A DNA stretch of 6,774 nucleotides from Thermoplasmata archaeon (GTDB lineage Archaea > Thermoplasmatota > Thermoplasmata > Lutacidiplasmatales > UBA184). How positions within the stretch are numbered: the first letter of the stretch is position 1; every line of letters begins with the position of its first letter. The position numbers and the translations under genes were made by a program. A model generated the notes under the pieces. It made no database searches, was not told the origin of the DNA, and was given only the letters and a program-made list of their open reading frames with translations. Of the stretch, positions 1 to 5,975 are shown piece by piece. The stretch covers positions 1-6,774 of the forward strand of contig JASIEC010000035.1 in the NCBI GenBank assembly GCA_030046135.1, in the 5' to 3' direction.

Positions 1-376
1 TCGTCGTCTCGGCGGTGAGGCGGAACGGGGCGGTCGGCGAGACGTTCCCGGCCGCGGCGGAGAGCCAGCCCCTCAGCCGTTCGGGGTTCCGCTGGCGGAC
101 GAGGAGGATGTAGTCGCGGGTCCGCGGCCGCCGTTCCGCGAGCTCGAGGCTCTCGAGGCCGTAGAGGGCCCGGATCCGGCGCGACTCGCGCTCGAGCTCC
201 TCGGCCGTCCGGAGCGGTCCTCGCCGACGAACACGCAGCAGCTCGAGCCGCCAGCCCCGCTCGAGGCGAAGGACCTCGAGGAGCTCCACCTCCTCGTACT
301 TGGCGAACAGGTCGGGCGGAACGAGCCCGAGCAGGACGAGGTCGTGGGTCCGGAACTCGAGGGTGACGGTGTGCAT
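1..376 (-). CDS. Partial gene, possible archaeal HTH-type transcriptional regulator (N-terminal part)
   Basis: Reading the minus strand from the ATG at 376-374 gives 125 codons with no stop before the left edge, so the gene is cut off there. The protein begins MHTVTLEFRTHDLVLLGLVP and is rich in Leu, Glu and Arg. It has an alternating beta/alpha look: short hydrophobic strands near residues 3-8 and 31-36, charged helical stretches around 58-85, and another strand (DYILLVRQ) near 88-95. This resembles the N-terminal domain of archaeal Bat/HTH_10-like regulators, whose helix-turn-helix lies at the C-terminus and would be off-window. That is an impression of fold, not a motif match, and the gene could be an unrelated hypothetical protein. 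A TATA-like box lies 27-35 bases upstream and no Shine-Dalgarno is present, which fits a leaderless or nearly leaderless message. It is divergent from the quinone genes, so a regulatory role over them is possible but unproven. Confidence 0.55.
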   Translation of the reverse strand, partial: MHTVTLEFRTHDLVLLGLVPPDLFAKYEEVELLEVLRLERGWRLELLRVRRRGPLRTAEELERESRRIRALYGLESLELAERRPRTRDYILLVRQRNPERLRGWLSAAAGNVSPTAPFRLTAETT

Positions 377-402
377 CCGGCCGGGCCGGAGACGAGGTTC
401 CG

Positions 403-411
403 CTATGAACC
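403..411 (-). promoter_or_regulatory. TATA-like box of the leftward gene
   Basis: On the minus strand this reads GGTTCATAG, the only AT-rich island upstream of the leftward start codon. Its centre is about 30 bases from the ATG at 376. With the usual archaeal TATA-to-start distance of about 26 bases, transcription would begin within a few bases of the start codon. The box also contains the plus-strand ATG at 405, which argues against that ATG being the start of the rightward decarboxylase gene. Confidence 0.4.
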
Positions 412-429
412 TGGCCCCGCCCCCTCGCT

Positions 430-440
430 CCCTTAATGAG
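430..440 (+). promoter_or_regulatory. TATA-like box of the decarboxylase-prenyltransferase operon
   Basis: The sequence CCCTTAATGAG is the AT-rich island ahead of the UbiD-family gene. Its centre is about 26 bases before the GTG at 462, which is the archaeal TATA-to-transcription-start distance. The message would therefore start at or next to the GTG and be leaderless. The core TAATGAG recurs before arcS (2844-2850). This is pattern recognition only and the transcription start has not been mapped. Confidence 0.42.
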
Positions 441-461
441 GCGGGGAGCCCCCGGGGCGCC

Positions 462-1943
462 GTGGCGTTCCGGACTCTCGGGGAGTTCCTCGCGCAGCTC
501 GAGTCCCGCGGAGACCTCCTCCGGATCCGCGCTCCCGTCAGCCGGGACCTCGAGATCACGGAGGTGACCCAGCGCGTCGTCCGGGCCGACGGCCCCGCGC
601 TCCTCTTCGAGAATGTCCCGGGAGCGAGCATGCCCGTCGCGACGAACGTCCTCGGCTCGGCGCGAAGGATCGCGCTCGCGCTCGGGAGCTCGACGGTCGA
701 AGAGGTCTCGGACCGGGTCGAGAAGCTCGCGCGTCTGCGCCCGCCGGCGGGGGTCGTCGGCGCCCTCCGGGACATCGGCGGGACGCTCGAGGCGCTCTCC
801 GTCCTCCGCTCCCTCGCCCCGAAGCGCGTCCGATCGGGCGCGTGCCAGGAGGTCGAGGAGGCCGACGTCGACCTCGACCGGCTCCCGATCCTCAAGTGCT
901 GGCCCCAGGACGGGGGCCGGACCGTCACGTTCCCCGTCGTGATCACAAAGGATCCCGAGACCGGTGAGCAGCACGCGGGGATCTACCGACTGCAGCAGTA
1001 CGGGCGGGACCGGCTCGGGTTCCACGCCCAGACCCACCGGGTCGGGGCGAGCAACTACCGGAAGTGGGCCGCCCGGGGCGAGCCGATGCCGGTCGCCGCC
1101 GTGATCGGTGCCGAGCCCGCGACGGTCTTCTCGGGCCTCGCCCCGGTCCCGGAGGGGATCTCCAACTTCGTCTTCGCGGGGTTCCTGCGGGGCGAGCCGG
1201 TGCCGCTCGTGCCGGCCCGCAGCGTCGACCTCGAGGTCCCCGCCGAGGCGGAGATCGTGCTCGAGGGGGTCGTCGACCCCATGGAGCGGGCGGTCGAGGG
1301 TCCGTTCGGGGACCACACCGGCTACTACTCGGCCCCCGAGCCGTTCCCGGTCCTGCGCGTCACGCGCATCACCCGGCGCGAGAAGCCCGTCTACCTCGGG
1401 ACCGTGACGGGCAAGCCTCCGACGGAGGACGCCGTCCTCGGGAAGGCGGTCGAGCGGATCTTCCGCCCCGTCCTCCGGCTCCTCCTGCCCGAGCTCGTGG
1501 ACCTCAACCTGCCGACGGAGGGCCTGTTCATCAACGTCGGGATCGTCTCGATCCGCAAGGCCTACCCGGGGCATCCCCGCAAGGTGATGCACGCCCTCTG
1601 GGGCCTGGGCCAGATGATGTTCGTCCGGTACTTGGTCGTCGTCGACGCCGACGTCGACGTGGGCGATCTCTCCGAGGTCCTCTACCGCGTGGGACTGCAG
1701 GCCGACCCCGCGCGGGACCTCGAGCTCGTCCACGGGCCGGTCGACCAGCTTTCGATCTCGAACCCCCTGCCGAACTTCGGCGGAAAGATCGGGATCGACG
1801 CGACGAGAAAGGGTCCCGGGGACGGGTTTCCCCGCCCGTGGCCGGAGGAGATCCGGGCCGATCCCCAGGCGGCGGCCGCCGCCGAACGGGTGATCGCCGC
1901 GGAGCCGGTCCTCGCCCAACTGCTCGGCCGGCCCGCGCCGTGA
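462..1943 (+). CDS. mqnL: UbiD-family decarboxylase, menaquinone type (MqnL-like)
   Basis: This encodes a prenylated-FMN-dependent decarboxylase of the UbiD family, probably soluble. It would remove the ring carboxylate of a prenylated quinone precursor. The 493 residues from the GTG match the usual family length of about 490. Family landmarks are an N-terminal FRTLGEFL segment and LEITEVTQR; GIYRLQ with R176; and EGPFGDHTGYYS with E279 and D284. R176, E279 and D284 correspond to the Arg-Glu-Glu catalytic set, with Asp in the last place as in bacterial UbiD. The C-terminal half (GKPPTEDAVLGKA, IRKAYPGHPRKVMHALWGLG, VVVDADVDV) reads more like menaquinone-biosynthesis decarboxylases than ubiquinone UbiD. 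The frame is open from 300 and has an ATG at 405. GTG 462 is preferred because conserved sequence begins there, the length fits, and a TATA-like box lies 26 bases upstream. The stop overlaps the next gene's GTG. UbiD family membership is near certain; the MqnL substrate is inferred. Confidence 0.9.
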   Translation: MAFRTLGEFLAQLESRGDLLRIRAPVSRDLEITEVTQRVVRADGPALLFENVPGASMPVATNVLGSARRIALALGSSTVEEVSDRVEKLARLRPPAGVVGALRDIGGTLEALSVLRSLAPKRVRSGACQEVEEADVDLDRLPILKCWPQDGGRTVTFPVVITKDPETGEQHAGIYRLQQYGRDRLGFHAQTHRVGASNYRKWAARGEPMPVAAVIGAEPATVFSGLAPVPEGISNFVFAGFLRGEPVPLVPARSVDLEVPAEAEIVLEGVVDPMERAVEGPFGDHTGYYSAPEPFPVLRVTRITRREKPVYLGTVTGKPPTEDAVLGKAVERIFRPVLRLLLPELVDLNLPTEGLFINVGIVSIRKAYPGHPRKVMHALWGLGQMMFVRYLVVVDADVDVGDLSEVLYRVGLQADPARDLELVHGPVDQLSISNPLPNFGGKIGIDATRKGPGDGFPRPWPEEIRADPQAAAAAERVIAAEPVLAQLLGRPAP

Positions 1944-2818
1944 CGGCCGGCAGCGCTTCGGCCCGGTTCGGCCTCCGGGACCTCGGTCGGTTCCTCGAGA
2001 TCCAGAACCTCGGCCTGAACCTCCCGTTCGCGATCGCGTTCCTCCTCGTCGCGTCGGCCGGCCGGCCGGAGCTCGCCACGGTCGCGCTGGTGGCGGTCGC
2101 GTTCGTCGCGGCACGGAACGCGGGCCACAGCTTCAACCGCTGGCTCGACCGCTCGCTCGACGCCGCGAACCCCCGGACCCGCGACCGGGCCCTCCCGAGC
2201 GGGCGGCTCACGCCGGCGTCGGCGCTCCTCATCGCCGCGGCGAGCTCGGGGGTCGTCCTGCTGGCCGCCTACCTCCTCAACCCGCTCGCGTTCCTCCTCG
2301 CCCCGGTGGCGCTCGCCCTCGTCTTCGGCTACAGTTACACGAAGCGCGTCACCACGTTCACCACCGCCTATCTGGGGCTCGTCGAGGCGATCGTACCGGC
2401 GGCGGTCTACATCGCGGTCGACGGGACCCTCCCCGCCGTCGCGCTCCTCGCGGTGGCAGCGCTGCTCGCCTGGGGAACGGCGTTCGAGACGATCCACAGC
2501 CTGGGGGACCTCGCCAGCGACCGGGCCCTCGGCCTTCACTCGTTCGCGGTCCGGCTCGGGCCCGTCCGGTCGGTCCGGCTGGTCGTCGCGCTCCACGCCG
2601 CGGCGTTCGCGCTGTTGGTCGCGTACGGGGTGGCGGCCCGCCTGGGCGGCCCGTACGACGTGGGGATCGCCGGCATGGTCGCCCTCGCGGCGGTGACCGA
2701 CAGGGCGCTCGCGCGGCGTCCGGAGGAGGCCAAGGTTCCGTTCGAGCGCCACGTCGCGCTGAGTCTCTTCTTCCTCGCCGGCACGGCCGCGGCGATCTAC
2801 CTCCCCTTCGCCCGCTAG
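1940..2818 (+). CDS. mqnP: UbiA-family prenyltransferase, MqnP-like
   Basis: This encodes a 292-residue integral membrane prenyltransferase that attaches a polyprenyl chain from its diphosphate to an aromatic acceptor. The first Asp-rich motif is N66-RWL-D70-RSL-D74, followed by NPRTRDRALPSGRL, a pattern typical of MqnP-type UbiA proteins. The second is D190-LAS-D194 followed by RALGLHSFAVRLG. These motifs bind Mg2+ and diphosphate in the family. YSYTKR sits at 131-136. Roughly nine hydrophobic segments are visible, near residues 26-40, 43-60, 92-112, 114-131, 140-160, 163-182, 212-232, 240-255 and 270-288. The start is GTG 1940, whose GTGA overlaps the TGA of the decarboxylase gene, so translational coupling is likely. 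No Shine-Dalgarno is seen. An oddity is that the residues before the second motif read FETIHSLGD where relatives usually have a Tyr-x-x-Gln-Asp pattern. Acting with the decarboxylase in the futalosine menaquinone route is the best guess; another aromatic acceptor is possible. Confidence 0.88.
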   Translation: MTAGSASARFGLRDLGRFLEIQNLGLNLPFAIAFLLVASAGRPELATVALVAVAFVAARNAGHSFNRWLDRSLDAANPRTRDRALPSGRLTPASALLIAAASSGVVLLAAYLLNPLAFLLAPVALALVFGYSYTKRVTTFTTAYLGLVEAIVPAAVYIAVDGTLPAVALLAVAALLAWGTAFETIHSLGDLASDRALGLHSFAVRLGPVRSVRLVVALHAAAFALLVAYGVAARLGGPYDVGIAGMVALAAVTDRALARRPEEAKVPFERHVALSLFFLAGTAAAIYLPFAR

Positions 2819-2840
2819 CGGGAGGCCGCGGCCCCCGGTA

Positions 2841-2850
2841 CGCTAATGAG
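2841..2850 (+). promoter_or_regulatory. Possible TATA-like box of arcS
   Basis: CGCTAATGAG shares the core TAATGAG with the box before the decarboxylase operon. It is the only AT-rich spot between the prenyltransferase stop and the conserved start of arcS. A start about 26 bases downstream (near 2870) would give a leader of roughly 38 bases before the ATG at 2909. It also contains the upstream ATG at 2846, so if it is a real TATA box the protein cannot begin there on that transcript. Read-through from the upstream operon is also possible. Confidence 0.3.
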
Positions 2851-2908
2851 CGACGCCTCGCCCTTCGGGCGCCGACCGACCGGGGCGGACTCTCCCCGCA
2901 GCGGGCGC

Positions 2909-4774
2909 ATGAGAACCGTCGAGCGCGTCGAGGGACTCGCCCTGCTCGGGACCGGGGCGGTGGGAGCGCTCTCGCTCCGTCTCCCGGGTCTTCTCGACGC
3001 GGACGGCCCCTCCGCCTCCGCGAGCACGGTCGGGCTGCGAACCGCGCCCGCGTCGCCGGGCGCTCGGGGAGTTCTCCTCCGGAGCGGCGGCGTCGACGTG
3101 CCTCTCGAACTCCCGATCCTCGCCCCCGAGGTCCTTGGATCGTCGTCGGGCGTGCACCGCCTCCCGCGTTCCGCCGTCCTCCTGCACGCACCGCTCGATC
3201 CCCGGGCTCTCGCGGAGCTGCGCTCCGACCCCCCGGAGCTCGCGATCCTCGGGAACGCGCGGGCGCTCTGGGGGGACGGATCGGCCCTCGTCGACGCGAT
3301 GGGGGCGATCCGGTCGAACCTCGGCGCGCGGCCGATCGTCTGGGCCCCCCGGGTCGCCCTCCCGCACCGGATCCCCCTGCTCGTGTACCTGGGCGTCGAT
3401 CTCGTCGACACGACGGAGGGTCTCCTCGCCGCCGCCCGAGGCGAGTTCCTCGACGCCACCCTGGGGTCGATCGAGGCGGAGGTGGCGCGCACCGAGCGTC
3501 TCTGCGACTGCCCCGCGTGCCGGGCCGACCCTCCGGGGGCTCTCGCCGGTCACACGGTGGCCGTCTACGACCGTGCCGCCCGCGAAACGCGGGCGTCGCT
3601 CCGGGCCGGGCGGCTCCGCGAACTGGTGGAGGCGCGATCGACCGCGGAGCCGGCCGCCGCGGAGCAGCTCCGCCACGCCGACGCCCGGCTCGGGGACCTC
3701 CTCGAGGAACGAAGCCCCGTCACGGGGGGCCCGCTTCGATCGTACGTCCTCGCCGAGTCGCATCGGCGCCCCGAGATGGTCCGGTTCCGCGAGCGGCTCG
3801 TCGCGCGCTACCGCCCACCCCCCTCGAAGGGGATCCTCCTCGTGGTCCCCTGCTCGAAGACGAAGCCGTACCGACAGTCCCCTTCGCACCGCCGGATCGC
3901 GCGGGCGCTCGAGGACCTCCCCGGTCTCGAGCGGGTGCACCTCGTCTCCGTGAGCTCACCGATCGGCGTCGTTCCGCGCGAGCTCGAGGACGTCCCCCCC
4001 GCGCGCCACTACGACATCCCGGTCACCGGACAATGGCTCGAGGAGGAGCGGACCCAGGTCGTGCGGGGCCTCGGGCACCTTGCCCGAGAGGGACGATACA
4101 AGCGTGCGATCCTGCACCTCGACCCCGAGGAGTACGGATTCATCTCCGACGCGGCGACCGCCCCCCTGCCCGCGGTGTGGACCGCTTCCGACGGCCGGAC
4201 GACGTCCCCGGCCTCGCTCGAGCGGCTGCATCGGGAGCTCGCGACCGCTCTCGAGGCGCTCCCCCCGGTGCCGGGGGGACCCCTCGCCGTCGTTCGCGAG
4301 GAGTTGCGCGAGGTCGCGAGCGTTCAGTTCGGGCGGACCGCCGCGGAGCGCCTCTTCACCTCGCCCGTTCGCCTCCAGGGGCGCCCCTGGTTCCAGAAGC
4401 TCACCGACGGAAAGGTCGACCTCGCCACGCTGCAGTCCGATCGGGGCCTCTACCACCTCACCGTCGGGGGGGCCCGGCGCCTGGGCGACGCCGCCCTCAG
4501 GGTGGAGGTCGACGCGGGGGTGCGGTTGGAAGGGGACCTCTTCGTTCCCGGCGTGGCCGCCGCGGACCGTGCCATCCGCACGGGCGACGAGGTCGCGCTG
4601 GTCCGAGGCGGGGAGCTCGCCGCGGTCGGCGAGGCCGCCCTCCCCGGCCCGCTGATGCGGGAGCTGTCCCGGGGGCTCGCGGTCCGAGTCCGGCACCGGG
4701 AGCACCGTCCCACCGACACCGCCAAGACGCGGGAGGAGGTTCCCGTCGGACCTGGGCCGGTGGTCGAGGGGTGA
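2909..4774 (+). CDS. arcS: Archaeosine synthase ArcS
   Basis: ArcS acts on preQ0 at position 15 in the tRNA D-loop in the archaeosine pathway, working after archaeal tRNA-guanine transglycosylase. It was first described as an amidinotransferase and later as the lysine-adding partner of a radical-SAM enzyme. From ATG 2909 it is 621 residues. A TGT-like N-terminal half carries a probable zinc site C199-x-C201-x2-C204 with H215. The ArcS core follows: PCSKTKPY at 314-321, SPSH at 324-327, then SSPIGVVPRELEDVPPARHY near 349-368. A PUA RNA-binding domain lies near 535-597 (LFVPGVAAADRAIRTGDEV). A polar tail of about 24 residues ends it. The frame extends up to ATG 2846, but those 21 residues are low-complexity and contain the TATA-like box, whereas MRTVERVEGLALLG at 2909 looks like the family's start. 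Neither start has a well-placed Shine-Dalgarno. The last seven codons and the stop lie inside the tRNA-Val gene. Confidence 0.92.
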   Translation: MRTVERVEGLALLGTGAVGALSLRLPGLLDADGPSASASTVGLRTAPASPGARGVLLRSGGVDVPLELPILAPEVLGSSSGVHRLPRSAVLLHAPLDPRALAELRSDPPELAILGNARALWGDGSALVDAMGAIRSNLGARPIVWAPRVALPHRIPLLVYLGVDLVDTTEGLLAAARGEFLDATLGSIEAEVARTERLCDCPACRADPPGALAGHTVAVYDRAARETRASLRAGRLRELVEARSTAEPAAAEQLRHADARLGDLLEERSPVTGGPLRSYVLAESHRRPEMVRFRERLVARYRPPPSKGILLVVPCSKTKPYRQSPSHRRIARALEDLPGLERVHLVSVSSPIGVVPRELEDVPPARHYDIPVTGQWLEEERTQVVRGLGHLAREGRYKRAILHLDPEEYGFISDAATAPLPAVWTASDGRTTSPASLERLHRELATALEALPPVPGGPLAVVREELREVASVQFGRTAAERLFTSPVRLQGRPWFQKLTDGKVDLATLQSDRGLYHLTVGGARRLGDAALRVEVDAGVRLEGDLFVPGVAAADRAIRTGDEVALVRGGELAAVGEAALPGPLMRELSRGLAVRVRHREHRPTDTAKTREEVPVGPGPVVEG

Positions 4775-4826
4775 AGATGCCGCGCTTACAACGCGGAGAT
4801 CGGCGGTTCGAGTCCGTCCCGGCCCA
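4754..4826 (+). tRNA. tRNA-Val (anticodon UAC)
   Basis: A complete 73-base cloverleaf folds by eye. The acceptor stem GGGCCGG/CCGGCCC is 4754-4760 with 4819-4825, seven perfect pairs, with discriminator A4826. The D-arm spans 4763-4778, with G10-U25, U11-A24 and C12-G23 pairs and a G13/A22 mismatch. The anticodon stem CCGCG/CGCGG is perfect; its loop CTTACAA (4785-4791) gives anticodon TAC at 4787-4789. The variable loop is AGATC. The T-arm is GGCGG/CCGTC around TTCGAGT, with one G-U pair. The anticodon and the GGGCCGGTGGTC start match archaeal tRNA-Val; it reads GUA and possibly GUG. G15 (4768) and C48 (4801) can form the Levitt pair, so it is a plausible archaeosine substrate. No CCA is encoded (CGG follows) and no intron is seen. 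Its first 21 bases overlap the arcS 3' end. No TATA-like box occurs 25-40 bases upstream, so it may be transcribed with arcS. Confidence 0.95.
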
Positions 4827-4906
4827 CGGACGCCTGCCGGAGATCGGCCGCGCGGTGCTGGAGGCAGCGGCCGGCCTCGCGGGGGCGCTGACGGTCCCTC
4901 GGCGGG

Positions 4907-4914
4907 TTCATTAG
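4907..4914 (+). promoter_or_regulatory. TATA-like box of the membrane-protein gene
   Basis: TTCATTAG is the AT-rich island between the tRNA and the next gene. It resembles the TTCATAG box of the leftward gene at the window's left end. A start about 26 bases downstream, near 4937, would give a leader of some 15 bases before ATG 4954. This rests on position and composition only. Confidence 0.35.
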
Positions 4915-4953
4915 GCCTGACGCGATGTCGAGACGAGCGTCCCTGCGAGGGGT

Positions 4954-5796
4954 ATGGACCGACGGACCTCCGGCTCCCTCATGCTCTCGGCCGGCGCGGG
5001 GGTCGTGGTCGTCGCGGTTCTGATCGAGGTCTGGCAGGACCGGAATCCCTACACGATCGCTTCCTCGATCACGCTCCCGGCGATCGTCGGGGAGCTCGGG
5101 GGGATCGCCCTCCTCGCCCTAGGCTACAGCCGCTGGCTCGGCGACCTCGAGCCCGCCGTACGGTGGAGGGCCGGCCTGATCGGCACGGTCCTCGCGTCCG
5201 CCCTCGCGGTCGGGGCGTTCGTCTGGCAGATCCGTTCCGGTCTTCCGGGAGGGGGGAACCTTGACCTGGACGCCTACGCGGCCGGGGCCTTGGTGTTCCT
5301 GGGAGTCGCGGTCGTCGCCCGCGGGGTCGCCTCCCTCGCGGGGGCGGACGATGAGCCTCCCGCCCGGACCCCGACGCTCCGCTCGGCGGGCCTGGGCGTC
5401 GGGTGCGTGGCGACGGGGGTCGTGCTTCTCGCCCTCGCGATCGCGACGGTGCCTTGGCTGGATGGGCCGATCCGGCATGCCAACTCGCTCTACGCGCTCA
5501 TCACGATCGAGACGGCGGGAGCGGGGGCTTGGCTCCTGCTCGTCGGCTACACCTGCGCGGTCCGGGGCCTCGCCGGCCCCGCCCTGCGCGTCGCCCGAAT
5601 CCTAGGGGTCGGCGCCGGAGCGGCGCTGGTCGCGGCCGGCGGCCTCTGGGGGAGCTCCTCCTCGCGGATCGTGGATTCGGGGATGATCGCTTCGGTCGCG
5701 TTGGTCGTCGCGGGAGTCGGGCTGGTCGCCCTTTCCCTCCGGCGGACGGACGACCCCCTCGTGCCGCTCTCCCGGCCTCGCAGCTCCACGGACTGA
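4954..5796 (+). CDS. Eight-helix membrane protein of unknown function
   Basis: I do not recognise a named family. The 280-residue protein has about eight hydrophobic helices, near residues 8-26, 38-58, 71-92, 106-127, 144-166, 178-200, 212-230 and 243-262. The tail of about 18 residues is polar (SRPRSSTD at the end). No signal peptide, catalytic motif or ligand-binding motif is evident. The two halves look alike. An acidic residue (E47/E186) is followed 11-13 residues later by the Tyr of a Gly-Tyr pair (57-58/198-199), and then by a Pro-Ala-hydrophobic-Arg patch (67-70/209-212). This suggests a 4+4 internal duplication. ATG 4954 follows GAGGGG by one base, too close for a normal Shine-Dalgarno; ATG 4981 (residue 10) is a weaker alternative start. 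A TATA-like box at 4907-4914 suggests its own promoter. G+C content and third-codon-position bias match its neighbours, so it is a real gene. A transporter or sensor role would be a guess. Confidence 0.8.
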   Translation: MDRRTSGSLMLSAGAGVVVVAVLIEVWQDRNPYTIASSITLPAIVGELGGIALLALGYSRWLGDLEPAVRWRAGLIGTVLASALAVGAFVWQIRSGLPGGGNLDLDAYAAGALVFLGVAVVARGVASLAGADDEPPARTPTLRSAGLGVGCVATGVVLLALAIATVPWLDGPIRHANSLYALITIETAGAGAWLLLVGYTCAVRGLAGPALRVARILGVGAGAALVAAGGLWGSSSSRIVDSGMIASVALVVAGVGLVALSLRRTDDPLVPLSRPRSSTD

Positions 5797-5830
5797 ACCC
5801 GGCGCGAGACACGACCTCACGGGGCCCCCG

Positions 5831-5852
5831 CGTGGGGCTCGATCCCCCCACG
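5831..5852 (+). other. Stem-loop after the membrane-protein gene
   Basis: CGTGGGG (5831-5837) and CCCCACG (5846-5852) are perfect complements with an 8-base loop CTCGATCC. The hairpin starts 35 bases after the stop at 5796, in a gap of 179 bases (5797-5975). No T-run follows, so neither a bacterial-type nor a typical archaeal terminator is supported. It may be an mRNA-end structure or a chance hairpin in G/C-rich DNA. Nothing else is seen in this gap until the TATA-like box near 5935. Confidence 0.3.
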
Positions 5853-5931
5853 GGCTGCCGAAGGGATCGTCCTCGTCGGGGCCCCCTCCGCCGGTCCGCC
5901 CTACGGAGATTACGAAGGTGCACGGAGGGGA

Positions 5932-5941
5932 GCCTTTAAGG
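5932..5941 (+). promoter_or_regulatory. TATA-like box of the SixA-like gene
   Basis: GCCTTTAAGG is the best archaeal TATA match in the window (TTTAA core). It lies about 38 bases before ATG 5976. A start about 26 bases downstream, near 5964, would leave a leader of roughly 12 bases that just includes the Shine-Dalgarno at 5967-5971. Confidence 0.45.
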
Positions 5942-5966
5942 GAGGACGCCAATCGGGGGCCCCCCC

Positions 5967-5971
5967 GGAGG
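5967..5971 (+). promoter_or_regulatory. Shine-Dalgarno of the SixA-like gene
   Basis: GGAGG ends four bases before ATG 5976. It is the one well-formed ribosome binding site in the window and it fixes the start of this gene. The other genes appear leaderless or translationally coupled. Confidence 0.55.
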
Positions 5972-5975
5972 CTCG

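Noticed and set aside
120..300. Dense CTCGAG palindromes at the left end
   Set aside because: They come from frequent Leu-Glu codon pairs (CTC GAG) in the truncated minus-strand gene and occur elsewhere in the window's genes.
300..461. N-terminal extension of the decarboxylase reading frame (from ATG 300 or ATG 405)
   Set aside because: It overlaps the divergent gene and both promoter boxes, has no family resemblance, and would make the protein longer than usual.
1064..1939. Upstream extension of the prenyltransferase frame inside the decarboxylase gene
   Set aside because: Translation there is Arg/Gly-rich shadow sequence; conserved UbiA sequence begins just after GTG 1940.
2843..3940. Long minus-strand open frame opposite arcS
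   Set aside because: It is a charged low-complexity shadow; the plus-strand frame encodes clear ArcS motifs.
3517..4914. Long open frame across arcS and the tRNA
   Set aside because: It is an Arg/Gly/Pro-rich shadow of arcS in another frame with no recognisable domain, typical of high-GC DNA.
4827..4953. Integrated element downstream of the tRNA
   Set aside because: tRNA 3' ends are common integration sites, but there is no repeated tRNA end, integrase or change in base composition here.
5831..5852. Possible tRNA T-arm remnant or attachment site in the stem-loop
   Set aside because: The loop CTCGATCC has eight bases instead of seven, and no acceptor, D- or anticodon arm can be found around it.
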